Assembly (NCBI GenBank): GCA_034687125.1
Contig: JAQGBZ010000341.1
Coordinates: 1 to 64,000 of the forward strand
Length of the DNA: 64,000 nt
Source of the DNA: Neelides folsomi
Taxonomy: Eukaryota > Arthropoda > Collembola > Neelipleona > Neelidae
Direction: 5' to 3'
Shown here: piece after piece, positions 18,999-33,900 of the stretch
Layout of the letters: every line of letters begins with the position of its first letter
Numbering within the stretch: position 1 is the stretch's first letter
Translations under genes and position numbers: made by a program
Notes under the pieces: generated by a model
Database searches by the model: none
What the model was told of the DNA's origin: nothing
Seen by the model: only the letters and a program-made list of their open reading frames with translations

Positions 18999-21900
18999 AT
19001 GGTTCTCACAAGGAGAAGATTTTTCTTCACGACCTTCGCCCTCGTCACCTTCATCGCTCTCACCTTCTCATCAACGGCATCCGCCGATGAGGTTAGCTCA
19101 CATTTAATTTATTTAAACAAATAATAATAATAAGCTCATAATGTCAACAAGAAAGCTTTCACATCCTCCAAATTGATTCCCATCATTCACTTGGTCATTA
19201 TTTATCTCCGCCATTTATTGATCAACTTCTTTACCACCAAAGGGAAAGATAAATGATTGAGAGTTAACCCACAAATATTTGAACTCGACTTATTTTTTTT
19301 TGATGGAAAAAATTGAGTCAGCTTCAGGTTTACTTTTTCCCTCCTGTTTTCGACGGCCTTTGACAAAATACGTGAAGAATTGAAATGTGTCATTTTCTCA
19401 TCTGGTCTCATTTGGAAGAGAAGCAAAGTGTTGTTTTTGTGACACGTCGAACATCCAAATGTCTTTAGCACCCATTTGGTTCACATACAGTTTATATAGA
19501 TTTGATTCTCTCCTTATCTTTTTTATCTCCCAGCTTCCCTTTTTATTTACCTTTAAACCTTTCGCTCCCTTTATCGCAGAGTCAACAACTATTTATTTAT
19601 TGTTCAAATTGTTCAAACTTTAATGTTATTAATGTATTAGATGGAATTGAGGGGTTTGAGTAATTGAATTAAATAATTCACCTGGATTCGTTGGGTTAAA
19701 TTCAAACTTAATTGTTTGCTTTACAATTTAGGACAAGAGGACAATTGTTTTAACCATTTATCGTATAACCAAACTTGTTAGTAATTCTGAATTACTAATT
19801 CATAAAGGGCAGCATTGTTTTGCTCAATTAAAAATTTAAAGGTTAATCAAATACAAAAGTTTTAACTTTTAAATTAATTAAACCCTTTATATTGTATTGT
19901 TTTTCATTTGTACAATGACGTTAATCTTGATAAAATATCAGGTTTGAGTCCGTTTGTGCAATTTTTTAAAAATAAGGGAAACGAACCAATTCGTTTTTGC
20001 AGATAATTAAAAGGGAGAAAAGCTTTTGATAAGACCGGGATGAAAAAAGGAAAATCTCATTTATTATGAATAAAGATGGAATGATTAATGATTGCAAAAA
20101 ATTCTTTCTTCCATTTCATCTTCGCCTAGCTTTTATAAAAGGGAAAATTCAAATTTGTGTGTTTCGACCCCCTGAGGTAAATTTTATAGTCAAATTCTTT
20201 CTTTTCAAAATAATGAGAAATGAAGGGAAAAAATTAATTCAAATGACTTTTTTATAATTTGGTAAGTTCAAATACCTTTCTTGCAAATTTTTACCAATTT
20301 TTCCGAATTCGAAATTCGAATCCTTGTCTTATTTTACGAGTAAACAATTAAGTAATTGAGATTTAAATTAAGTTCAATGTGAAAATGGCAAAATCCGATT
20401 TTTATTTACAAGATTTACAAGTGAGGAAAATTCAAGTTTATAATTTGGCACTCTCTATATATTTTGACATTTAAAATAATTGAAACGAGTCTTTTTTCCA
20501 CCATAGGTGAAGGGTTTATAAATATATTTGTGTAAGTTTGGCCGTAGTGTAAAATCAAAGCGTGAGTGGAGATCGTAAATTGGGGGGAAGGAGGAGGGGA
20601 ATCTTCTTTTGGCACATCTTTGATATCTCTCTCTAATATATCTTTACTCTTCAACATTAGGATTAATAGAGCTTTGAAGAAATTGGGCTATACGTTTACC
20701 ATTAGTATAAGGTTGATCATGGTGTAGATGGAAGTTCGGGAAAATCGTGGAAAACATTGGCTCATTTCCACTCCGAAGAGTGTTGTTGTTCTAAAGGGAA
20801 AGTCAAGGAGTGTCGCGACATTAAAATGTGCAAATCGTTGTTCCTCTATCTAAATTCTATTTTCGTGATTCTCCTTCTCATTACGCTTAACCTTAACTCC
20901 TTTGATTAACCATGAAGCTTTTGATCCTCTATGGTTTCTTCCCTTAATATTCACAATTCATTTGGATAGATTCTAGAAATCCGTTGAACGATATAGAAAA
21001 TTATCGTTTTAACTCCAAATCTCTCATTATTCCAAATGTTCTAATTGACCTTTGATTTTTTCAACCACTAAGCGGAAAATTATAACAGTTTGATTTAAAT
21101 TAACCACGGATTCCATAAATATTGTTCTTTTCTCCTGATCTTGTCTTTTTGTTTCTGATTTGATGAGAACTTTATTAAGTAATGGAGTAATCCAACTTGT
21201 AGAAGATAGATAAAAAAGGTTTTATAGGCCTAGCCCCAAATGTCGTTATTCTTAATGAATACTGTTATAAAGTGAACGTAATAAAATCTCAATTTACTTT
21301 CACAGTTTTATAAAAAGTTTTTGTTTAACTAGAACTTGCAATTTTTATGGTAGTTTTATAGGATTTGATATTGTGTGATACAATTTACTATTTGGAGATG
21401 ACATTTGTTTTGGGAAATACGGCGTGAAGTTATGTACGGTTTAGTGCAGGTTATAGGTTGCTGGCATAGAGGAACTATATCATGCCATGTATATAATATC
21501 TACTTAGGATATATAGTTGTACGTCGTGGGGATTTCCAAGTTTTGAATTCCGGGTATCGTTCTGATTGCTTTATGTAAGCGTAAAAACGACTTTTCTACT
21601 ACGCTAAGGAAAATCCGACAAGTGAGGAATGGGAAGGTTCGGACGGCCAAAATCTGCCGACACATTTGGCTCCTGAGGTTACTACGAAGAGGAGTCTTTG
21701 GGATTTCATTTGGTCGGATTGGGCTTCATGGGGTTAAATGTGGAATTAAGAACCAGGGGAGATGGAGGGTGTTGCGGAGGAGAGCATTTGGGCAATGTGG
21801 CCATGTCGGTCTAATCAACCAAATCAATTCCTCATCCTTGATGAGACAGGCGATGAGCCAAGGATTCACAGTCACAAAACCATGGCACACAATTACTTCA

Positions 21901-24900
21901 TAAACAAACAGTTGGAATCACATGTTGTAACTACCTAAATACAAATGTACAATGTGGATAAGTATTCTAGGGTACTTTTGTATAATAAACACAGTAAGAT
22001 TTCTATTGTTTCTTAATGAAGATTTCTCTAGTGTTGAGTGTTGATTCTGATGATTTTGAAGTGTTTGGAAGTTCAAAGGAAAAAGTTTTTTTTTCTCTTT
22101 TTTTATTGATGGGTTGGTGAGGATGAATCATAGTGTGGTTGGTATGGTTACTAATAAAATTGTTAATTTGATGTTGGAATGGTTACAAATAGTAATGTGA
22201 GTTTGTGTGTATGTCTACAAATAGAGTTGTTGTGCTATGTTTACTAATGTTTCTGTTATGGACTTTTACTGGATTTTTTCAAGTGCTTTTTGGGAATGAC
22301 AATGACGGGGTTTGAATTATTGAAGATTTTTGCGAGTGTGGAGGAAGTTTTTTATAAAGGGAAATCCATATGATCAGAAACGGGAGTTTTGACGACTTAA
22401 CGGAGATTGTGAAGAGTTTAATCTTGAATCTTTAATTCGACCCAACGGGTTGGGATTTATTTATTTAAAGGTTTTAAGATCTTCCAGACTGATTTCCTCA
22501 CTCGACCCGGTTCAATTCCATTTCAAGCCTGGCTTTGATCACCGTGTACAAAATGTAAAATGTTCCACGATTCTGAAGGAGATTCAATTCAGCGAGATTC
22601 AATTCAGGCCCTTTCACGTTTATTTGCAAATTTTGAGATTGCATATTTGCGAAATTGCGAATATCGAACATTTTATATTTTCTTTACTACCTACAATGTG
22701 AACTGATGAAGGAGGGAGATTTCAAATATTTGCATTATATATTTATAGTTAAAACATATTGCCATTTCATTCAACGGGTCAATTTGAACCAGACGATAAA
22801 TAAGGTATTTATGGGCTTTTGGCTTTTAAAGTTAAAATGGTTGAGTTGTTGAGCGGTAAATTTAAATTTAAGGTGGATGAAGTTATAAAGCTTTTGAGAG
22901 TTCATAATTTAACAATCTGGAATGTTGCATTGAATTTTACTTTAACTTTGATGGTTCGATGGTTTGGAAAATGTTTGATTTTTACGAGGTCAGTTTATAC
23001 ATTCATTCTGTATTTATTCTTCAAGTTCCTTTTTACCCTTTAGCTTGGGCGTATGAGAGAGGAAGTGGGAAGATGACGAAGGAGCAGACGCTTCTTTTTA
23101 TTTCTTCTTTCTTCAAATAAGTCCCGAAGGATTCCTGTAAAGAGCTCCGGGAAACTCCTTTGGAAAACAGATGATTTGAAGGGAAAGTGGCGAGACGACG
23201 AGTTTTTTTTCTTCTTCCTACTTTTCAAATTAGTGGCAAACTGCTCAGCTGCTCAGCTCTTAAATGATCTTTAAACTTTTCCAAGTACTTGAAAAGATGT
23301 GCGGAGTGTTTTATGTTCTTCAAATATTTTACATTTTCTTTGAAGGTTTTACCTTAGCTTTTACATTTTACTTTTAAAGGCCCCTGCTCGAGCAATTTTA
23401 CACTTGTGTTATTGATCTGTTGAAGGAAGTAAAGTTTGTAGTTAATTGTGGGAATTTTTTAAGAATGGGTTTAGACCTTTGAAGAATATGAACTATGAAC
23501 TCAATTTTCCATCACGTGAGAGATTATTTTTAAGAAGATTGTTCAAGTTTTTGCCTAGGAGTTATTTGAAGGTTTTTTGCCATTTTTCATTAAAATTTGG
23601 AATTCGCAAATCAAGGGGTTGGATTTTTTTCTAATCCCAATTACTTTATTCCATGAGGTTGTTTAATCTCTCTTGCGAAAGTTTCATTAAACTTTTGTGT
23701 ATTTTTGAGCTTATTTTCCCCGAGGAGTGTTCTTGGATTGTTCCGAGGGATATTGGGAAGGGTTTAAGTTTTAGAGTGGATTTAAGTTGTTCGACTTGGA
23801 AGATTAAATCATTTGAGAAGGAGGAATGGACGATTGTGTTCGTTTTATACCTTTCAATTGATCCCGATGAATGAATTTAATCCGCCGCACTTAATGAATT
23901 TACCTCGATTTTGGTCAGGAATTGGTCAGAATTTACCTCCACTTGGAAATTACTTTCACTTCTCCATTTGACTCAATCTCTCTTTTATCAACTTTGACTT
24001 CTAATCACTTTCTTCCGAGAATTAAAATGAATGAGACATGAATTCAATATTTTTCAATTCATTCCATTTTCCAATTTACTTCGTTTTTAATTCTGATCAG
24101 ATTTGTTATTTAATATATTTTTCCTTGTTGGATTAAATTTTCCCAGCATAAATTTGGGAAAAAATACAGTTTTTATTGAAATATGTAAAATTATTAGGAA
24201 ATCATTTTTTTATATTAAGATCGTTAAGGGGTGATTTATTCTTTAATTATTTAACAACTTTGTCTGGCGTGTAATTATATTTCATAAAAATGGAGTGATG
24301 GGATTTGTATTAGTATAAAGAAAAACGTAAGGATGTGCTTATTGCCTCTTGGGATTTTGTAATGACTGTAATTAGGGGAATTATGGACAAGTGAAGGATT
24401 CAAGCAGGTGGAGGAGGAAGGTGTGGCGCGGTGGATTTGAATCCTTAAATGAAATTTCCTTATCAAATTGGACACTTAATGTGTTACTATACCATATAAA
24501 TACCGCATTCACATATATGAACTAATGCATGGACTCGACCGATCCATATTGATCCTCATACTTGTGAATATGAGAATGATACAGAAAGGTATGTTACAAA
24601 AATTGTTCTTATTGTAGTATTCATATTTTCCCCATAGGAGGTATATCCTTAACAAAATTTCCATATATTGTTTATTTCCGCTGAATATAAAAAATGCGAA
24701 TTTGATATGGAGTTATAGGAACATACCAAAAATGATTTTTTTGGTTATAACTTCTCATGGCTCAATGAATAAAAGTTAAATTTATTCATCGATCGTGGGT
24801 CTTTTGATCCATTTCAAGTCCCGACCATTTCTCGTTTTTTGAGACATGTGAAGCATCCAATGTTGTACGTGTGTTGTTGCCATGGGAGAGAATCAAATTA

Positions 24901-27900
24901 TCACTTTTTTTAATGTGAGGTTGTTTAGGTAACTTGAGGTTTAGTTAAAAGGTATATTGTAATTGTAGATATATTGTTGTTACCTGTATATTTACATACT
25001 ACATACTGACTGTACTGAACATACTTTACTATGTTGAATCCTCATATCCATGATGGTGTTGGATATTGAAAATTGAAGACGTTTGAGCTGTATGCAAATG
25101 TGTATGAGATGGTGAGCAAGTCTTGGAACATTTGTGAGAGTAGGGCATTCGGAGGAGTGGCATTGGATCGTGTCTTTGAATGAAGACTCCGCTCGCTCCA
25201 CCGGTTCGCCACTCAATCATTCAACTCATTTTGACTCACCTTTAACTCCGCTCTTCTTCAAGGCAAATAGATAAATAAGAGACAATTTAATGGTAAATGC
25301 ACATTTCACTCAATTCACTGGTTCTGGTCAGCTCCTTGGGCTTCTTCTTATTTCTTGTAGGAGCACTTTGCTCTCACAGTTGACTCCTTGGGAGTTCATT
25401 AAGCAAATTTTCATATTCTCATTAATCATGCGGCGCCAGGGAAATGATCCGCTCTTGATGATAATAATACTATATTAATATTATTACCTATATGTATTTG
25501 TATTTGATATTTATTTATTGTATATTAGAAATAATAAATTGGGTATGAATTTACTTATGAATATTGGGGTTTATTTAAACTTTTTTGCTCTACTTTTTTT
25601 GAGTTTGATCCTGAAGCCATTGAGTTATTAATCTCATTTACCATTATCACTCTTTTGACTCTTGACACTATTGGAAACATAATACGGTGGATTTGAGCAG
25701 CAAGGGGATTAGACATAGGAATGGGAATATTAGAACGGGCAAATGGGAAACCGCCCATTTGTAATCATGTAATATAATACGAATTTCCTTTTTGATTTAT
25801 TTTCCTTTGAACGACGGCGAGTTGGTGAGGGAGATTTCTTTTTACTTCCAAACTCCGCCTTTAAAGGCGCAAACGAAGTTTCATGTTTATTGGAACGAGC
25901 TTAATTCGGATTTATTCCTCAACAACATTTTTTTAATTTAATATTCTACAAACCTTAAATTTCGTATAATCAATCTCTTTTTTTAGATCTTTGTAACTAT
26001 CAAAGTTTAGATTTTATGTACGTACTGATATATGTAATTGTATCACTAAATATTACAAAAGTCGAGACTTTGAAAAATATTATTATTTGTAAAAATATAC
26101 GTCGAGTGTCGAGTTTTCCTGATTTGTGTTATTTTGTTATTTTTATTAAGCTTCCCTTGAATGAGATGCGACGGGGAGATAAGGGAGTGTGTATTTAAAT
26201 TCAAGGGAAATGTAACCTGAATTCCCCATTCTAGATTTTAATCGATGATTTAATAAATAAGTAAAATTCCATCCAGACCTGAAAAATGAGGAAGATTTAG
26301 GTTGGGTTTATATATTTATTTTAATGCGCTTTTAGCTTAATGTTCCTCCCGGTTGGTGAATAATTAAGAGTTAAGGAGCTTTCGGCTTTGAATGTGAATT
26401 GAGGACGAAGATTAAAAATGCAGTTGTTGTTCTTTCCCTATATCTCTCCCATGGTTGTTATGGATCTTTCTACTTTTTGTTTTAAGGAGAAGTTATGTAA
26501 AGTGGAAGGGTGGTTTTGTGTGTGCGGTGGACTCAATATTGAATATCGGATCCGCTCTGTGCTTTACATCCTCCCTTGAGGGATTTTCCTTTTGAGATCT
26601 TCCGCCGCTTGAAGAGGAATGCGGTGTGGTGAATGGGAAAAACTTTACTGTGTGAACATCCATACTTTTTATATACTCAAATACACCTACACTATATATG
26701 GCTATACTATAGCCTATGGTACAAGTAGTTTATATTTATAATAATATATGGGTATAGTAATATATATGATATATCTATTACATAACATTCTGGTATATGG
26801 ATGTGGTGGCGAGACTGAGTCAGTTTGTGCGATTGAAGATTGTATTGTATGTTGTGGTTCTGGAGAGTTAGATGCTTCCTATGTGGTTGGACTTGGAAGT
26901 AAAAGGGGGAAATGGGAATTGAAGAGCCGCCGCCATTCCACCCACACGGAGTAATTGAAAATGAAAAATATTTACGCTTAACACATCACATGCCCATTAT
27001 GCCTTAAAACCCCAAGCTTCCTGTTTAGCACTTTTTGATAAATATTTAATTTTTTCTTTCTCATCCTTTATTTACCTTGGGTTTGGGGTGTTTGAATTTT
27101 CTGGGATTTCTGGGAAGCTTTTTTAATTTTAAGACCTTTGCAAACTTTTGGGACTTTTGTCATTTTGATAATAGTTGGAAATTATAAAGGATTATTTATT
27201 ACCTAAGTATATGTTATTCCTGGTTTTGTGTTCATTCTAGCCTTTGTTGGAATTTTAGGTTGTTGTGAATTTCATTTACTAGGTTATGGTTTTTGTTCTA
27301 AATTTTATTTTAAGGATTTTCCTCCATTATGTTCAAGTTTTATAAATATTTCCCGAAAACATCTGGTTTTTTATGTATAGGTAATCCGAATTTCTTAGGA
27401 TTTGAAGTTTTTTGATGGCTTTCACAGGGAATTTGTTATATTTGGGGGAAAGGTGAAGAGTGAGATAAAGGGAGATTAAGAGTAGGGTAATTTGGATGCA
27501 TTGTTGTGGGTTCAGCTGGTGATGTCCATCTGGGTGAGAGAGAAGATTCCATAAATCCTTCAAATCTCCATTCCCCTTCATTTCCAAACCTCCAATATGT
27601 GAGGTGAGTCGTGATTGAGGTTTTCAATGGATTAACCCCAGCTGGAGACATTTATTTGTGAAAGGACTTGAACTAAAAGTTTTCTGAGAGTTCTAATGCC
27701 TCTAATTGATCTATGCAGACCGACGCGGCTCCTCCGGTCCTCTGTCGTAAAACGGTAATAATATGGACACATTTGAGTATAAATATATAAATATCTATAC
27801 GTGATACGTGGCCATTAATATGAGACTTTGGATAGACAATTTTGAAGTGGTTTTAATTTACCAGTTTAATAAAAGAATTTTCTATTAAATATTGTATAAG

Positions 27901-30900
27901 GAATATTCGAATATTATTTTCTGTAGGTGTGAGATATGAAATTGAGTATGAGACTATATTTGAGATCAATACATGAGATACGATACTCGTATATATTCTA
28001 TATAATGTGTATTTATGAGACGTATGAACTGTATGACAGTATGACATATGAGTTTATAGATTGAGCTTAGGTAGTTTTGTATTGCGGTTATTACTATCTT
28101 TATATGCATTGTATGTCTTAAATTGTATTGTGTGTCATCGTGTGTGTGACAGCGGTGGAGGATGTGTGTTGTGTGTAAAGTAGAGCTGGATTGATGTGAA
28201 TGCTTTCCAAGGGGAAGTTTCTGAGTTGTTTGTGAATTTGACCCTTCCTAAGCTCTTGGGACTTGTGAGGATCCACGAGGAGTGTGAAGTTGTGTAGAAC
28301 TTCTTTTCTCTTCCATTTTCCCCACAGCTCCGGAGGGGATGAGGAGAATTAAAACCAAAGCCAGTGGTTGAATGTAATGTCAGGGACCTTTTGGCTTTTA
28401 TTCAATATTTCATTAAACCCTTTTACTTCAGGACCATGTTGATTGATTTCCAACTGGAACTTGGCAAAAAATCAACATTTTGGATTTTTGAAGCATGGCT
28501 TCGTGCTCAACTTTTTTGATATAATCTTTCTAATTTCAAGAATTTATCATTTTTTTAATTTACATTTTCAACTTTAGGATTGGAAGGAAGTTAGGATTTG
28601 TTAGGATTAGGATATTTATCTTTCTACTTTATTTATGTGGTTATGCTAAATGGAGGTAAAATATATGGAGCTGTCGGAGTTGGGTTTGTAAATTCCCGCA
28701 ATTTTTATTTGTCAGGGGACAATGGAGATAACGAGAAAGGAGTTGTTTTTTTTGATCTGTCATTTTGTCAAATTGATGGTAAATTATTTTTTGGGGCTTA
28801 TCAATTCCACCTCATTTTGTTTGCCCAACTTGTTGAAGTTGTTGAGGGTAACTGTTTAATTCAAAAAGATAGGAATCTGTAAAGAGAAGGAACGTACGGT
28901 CGTGGGGGCGATAAGGAATAAACGGGATTTTTGTATTTACGATCTCCTTCAGATTCTCCAGAAGCTGATTGGGATCTTGGTGGTAGAAATAAAATTGAAC
29001 GTTTTTGTTTCCTTCCGAACATCCAATTTCATTCCCAGCGGTTCTTTTTGACAATTCTCTTCAATTTTTTTTACAATTTCCACGAAGGTTGTTTTGCTCT
29101 ATCTCAACCCTTTAGAATTTCTACTTTAAGGTTCTTCTTACTTTAAGGTTCATGGGAGTTGTAGTGAGTTTAAATATTTAAAAAAATTATGCTCTGGTTC
29201 ATGATGGGTCTATGAGCGGAAAGTTGTAAGTTAAAAGGGAATTGATGGAGGCGACGGTCGGGCGAAGGGAAATAGTCTGACGCCTCTCTTTCACATTTCA
29301 AATCTCCTCCTCGAAGGATTATAATTGAATTTCAATGGAAACAATGGAATGAATATTTTACCTTTTACCTTTTACCTTATAAACACTTTTATGTCTTTCC
29401 ACTCTAGCTTTAAATCTTCCCTTTCTTTCTCACTATGAATTCCCAGACGGATCGCGTAAATTATCAAAGTTGAGTTCAAATTTGAATTATGGCACGATTA
29501 TTCTAATTTTGCAATTCCTGCTCTATAGATAATAAATATTAAACTAATCTCTTATTTATGCATTTGTTCCTAGAACCATAACCCTAACCTTAAGAACCTT
29601 GAGTTGCTATATGTGGCGATACCTACCATGAAAGAACCTTACATAAGGATCTATTATCTGCGAGAAAAATTAAGTTAAAAGGAAAATCGATTTTTCGGGT
29701 AAAATTCGTAGTTAGCATTAGCTTAATGGGGGAAATTGGAAGCTAATTGGGAAATCGATATTGTGTTTTAGTCCTTCAGTAAGAGGACCTTGTCTAAATA
29801 TTAAACATTCGTTCTCTGGAGAGACTAATTAGGATGAAATTAGCAAGAGCAATTGCATTTAAAGTTAAGAAAACCCATTGGCCTTTTTTACTTTCCAAAG
29901 AAATGGCAATTATCTTATTAATGGCATGTAATTGACAATTTGACAAGAGTTAATTAATTTCACTTCATTGCTTTCACTCAAGAAACTACTAATTACAATT
30001 CCAAATTTCTCGAATGTTTGTTCGCGTTAAGAAAAATCCAACATTTATTCTTTTAATTCTTTATTAATTCCTATTTAATTTAATTACACTGTGGGGATTA
30101 AATTAATTGCATTGGGTTGAGAAGAGTCGTTGAGTGTTTCACTTATTGTGTGACCTGAGACGTTAATTGGAGAAGAGTCGAGTCAAAAGAAGGTCATTTA
30201 CTTTCATGAGACTTAATTTTATAAAATGGAACGATGAGAGTTTTAGGGCAGGTTATGCTACCTTTATAACTAACTACATAGAACCAGACCTGAGTGCTTA
30301 TACTTGAGCTTACCTAAATAAATTGAGAGACATCCAAGTCATTGGAATTGCTCCACGGTGTTTGTGTTCTCCTATAAGTGTGTGTGCTGAGGTCGTAAGG
30401 TAAATCCAAGGGCTCTGTCTGGGTTCTTTGAAGAAGGGGAATCGAAGGGTCGGAGGAAAAGAAGCTCAAAGGCGCCAGACGAACTCAATTTGAATTCGTC
30501 GTCGGATTAAAAAGGAATCGGACAGATTTTGTAAAAACCGGCTTTTCCTATCTTACCTCATTAACTCATTTCACCTCATAACATCTAATGGCTTTATAAG
30601 ATATGGATGAATTGGTCAGAATATGAGAAATGGACCATTTTTATATTTTTATCTTACATGTTGGTTCATATGGGATGTATAGGAAGGAAAATATATGGAG
30701 TGTATAAGACTTCTTTATTATAGATTTTTAATAATAAGTTAAGGGTTTTTGGAAGGGTTTTTTGGAAGTGTTGAGGGTATATTTATTAGAAAGCCATTTC
30801 ATGTGTGGAACTGACCGTTTTCATCTTCAATTGCGTGAAATGAACCCATAAACTTTGGGCAATTATACAATATATTTCGATTTAAACCACCAACTTCTCT

Positions 30901-33900
30901 CCCATTAACATTCTTGGCCCTTCATTTTGGACTTCTTCCTTATAAAGGCCCTTTACTCTTTTTATGTTGAGATTGGATAGGGGAAATGAATAGGAATCGT
31001 ACCATGTTTATTTTATCTCTAGGATAAAATTCTTTTAATGAAAATTTCTTTATAAACGACAGTATCTTTATTTCCAGTTGTACCTATAAAACAAAACGGA
31101 TTTTCAGTTTTTATAAAATAGTATAAGATTTTTTCTTATTTGGCTTATTTATAACGGATATGCTTCTAAGGGTATTTTTACTAAATTTTTTACATTCCTA
31201 ATAAAATACTTTAGAAGAGGAATTTTTTATATTTTGGGTATACGGTTTTATTTGAGAAGTTTTAATTGTCTCTATATGGTTTCAAAGCCGTTGGCCTGAC
31301 AACGGTTCCGACTAGAACCGGCACATGACTCAACTTTTAAAGCTCCCACTACAAATTACAAAATGACATAATATATTATAGCTTTAGCTTTGTTCAGGTG
31401 ATATATCGCTATTAGGATTTAAGGTGGGGCAAATGGACGTAAAGAAGCGCTCGATGCATTTAAAAAAGTGTAACTTTTAAAAGTGTTTTTTCAATAGGTG
31501 CGGGGGGAAGTTAAAATTTGTGAAATAAAATAAAAAGTTGGGTTGGGAGGGAAAGGAGGAAAAGTCGTTATAACTTTGAAGATAAAGGAAAACCAAAAGT
31601 GGAGGTTGAGGGAGAAAGAAAGATTTTGTGAAACTTCCCCGTTGTTTTCCCTTTCCTTTTGTTTCATGTGAAGGAAGACGAAGAGGAGAATCGGAGTGGA
31701 AGGGGAGGATGAACTTTCTTCATGGATTTTAATGTCCTTGTTGGTCCTCTTGGATAATCATATCTCTTCTCGTCTCCATCCCGACGTGAGAAAACTTCAT
31801 GTCGTTCTCCACCCTTTTCTCGTAGATTGAGACAAAAGGAGCAACAACGAGCTTTTAAGAACCAACCTTGTCTCATGTAATATTGATTCCCTGGGAGGAA
31901 GAAAGAAAGGAGATGGAATTGAAAGCCTTGCACTTTCTTATCATAATAATTCCTATCCTGACGTTTATTAACTTCCTTACTAAAGTTTCTTAACCTTTTT
32001 AGAGAAAAGACATGGCAGTATTTAGCCACTATTGGATTTTCTTTAAATTGGGATAGAATTCATTTTTTAAATTACTGACTGTAGTTTAATATAATTGTTG
32101 TATTAAATTAATTGTGAGATTTACCTTAAATTGGGGTTAATAAGCTTGATTAGAAAAAAAGAACGATTGATTTTTATTAAGTTTTCTCATTATTTTACTT
32201 GATAGAGAAAAGTGATGATAGTGATGAATGTAAGCGGAGGATAAAGTTTGACAAGTTCTATATCTTATTGTTTTTCTTCTTGGTTCAATTTGAGGAGGTT
32301 GAGGGCCATTGAGAGATCGGGTGAGAAAAGAACTCAGAAGAAGTGATGGGAATTAATTGGCTCTTCTTCGTTCCTTATCATCATCACTTCCTTCCTATCT
32401 CCCATCTTCATCATGAGGATGAATCTTTGACCAAGTTCAACCTGGGTCTTATCAGACCCAGACGTTCACTCAAACATTACACAACTAGAGTCAGGTATTA
32501 GAGAGCATACCAAGAGTGTATAGTTTCATATAGTTTCCGAGTAGGTTGATGCTGATGTTGTATGGTGCGAAATAAGCTTGTATTATACCTTGGGTAGGTA
32601 GTTGAGGAATGGTCTTATAAAGGTTATTTTATTTGCTAGTTCTCTACTGGGAACTTTTCAAAAATTCCCCAAACTTCATCGTCTTTCATCTCAATTACCG
32701 GAGTGGATGTTTTAATGGAAGATGGGTGGAGGGAATGTTCAATTAGGGTTTTTATTGTTCTGACGTCTTATATCGGGATTTCTATCAGGATTTACCTTTT
32801 TATCATTTCATTTATTCATTAAGTGAAGAAATGGAGGAGATGAAGGTTGGATTTATCCATGAGTTACTGCAATTGCAATTTATCTTACTTGGTTATATAT
32901 ACCTTAAGAGATTTAACATTTTAATTTAATGGTTATACAATTCTATTTAATTTAAAATTCCTGGACCTTTTTAAACGTAAAAATGTTGATGGTTTGTTTA
33001 ACAAGAGTTTTTAGCACATTTTATACATTGGATCTCTTGTCGAAACAAGTGTTATTGAGAGTTAACAAACAAGGAGAAGGGTAAAAGGGAAGTTGTTGGT
33101 TCTTTTGAACTCTCTGTTTGGCATTCAATGATTTTGGGTGGAGTTGGATGTGAGGTCTGGGTGAGGGAAATGATGATTTGAAAAAATGGTTTTGTTGACT
33201 TCCATCGATCTAGTCGGGATGGTCGGGAAGTTGGGAATTGAAGAATCTTCTTCTGTTTGTTCTCCTCTTCACAGGCTCGGAAGGTTCTGTGGAACACTTC
33301 AGGCCCTCGGCCTATTTTCCTCTTTGGAACCCAATCATTCCCTCTTTATTTATTAGTTCCACCCCGAGGGATGAAAATAACCTTTTGAACTCGCCTTTAC
33401 CTTATTTGACCTCTTCTCAAGATTTATGTCATTCGATTCTCTCGCCTCCTGAAATTGCTATGAATAACTTACACCTTTATTAACTTCACTTAACTAATCT
33501 TAAACGCGTGGTTTGAATTAAATTTAAATTTATTTAAAATTAAACTATTACGTTTTTTGAATTTAGCAGGATTTAGGAATTTGATTTGTTTGGGTTTTTA
33601 GCAATGAACTGTGAATTTTAATTGTTTATTTATTTACTGAGATCTTTCATAAATTATGGTTTTATAAATCTTATTTTGATTTATGAGCTCGTGCTTTGGA
33701 CTTGTTTTGTGATTCCAAAATTAGTAAATCTGTGGATGTAGCGGGATAAAAAAAGGTGTTGGTGAGAGACAGAAGGGAGGAATTCAGGTGATTATGAGGC
33801 CGATTAATATTTAGAATGGGAGTAGCAGTTGGCGACCGGCGACGGCTGTTGTAAAAGAATTTTTCATAAGGAAATGAGTGGGGCAGATGGGTTACAAAGC

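Noticed and set aside
31664-32029. 121-codon minus-strand frame
   Set aside because: Compositionally biased, with no motif, in DNA with similar chance frames; no promoter or splice evidence.
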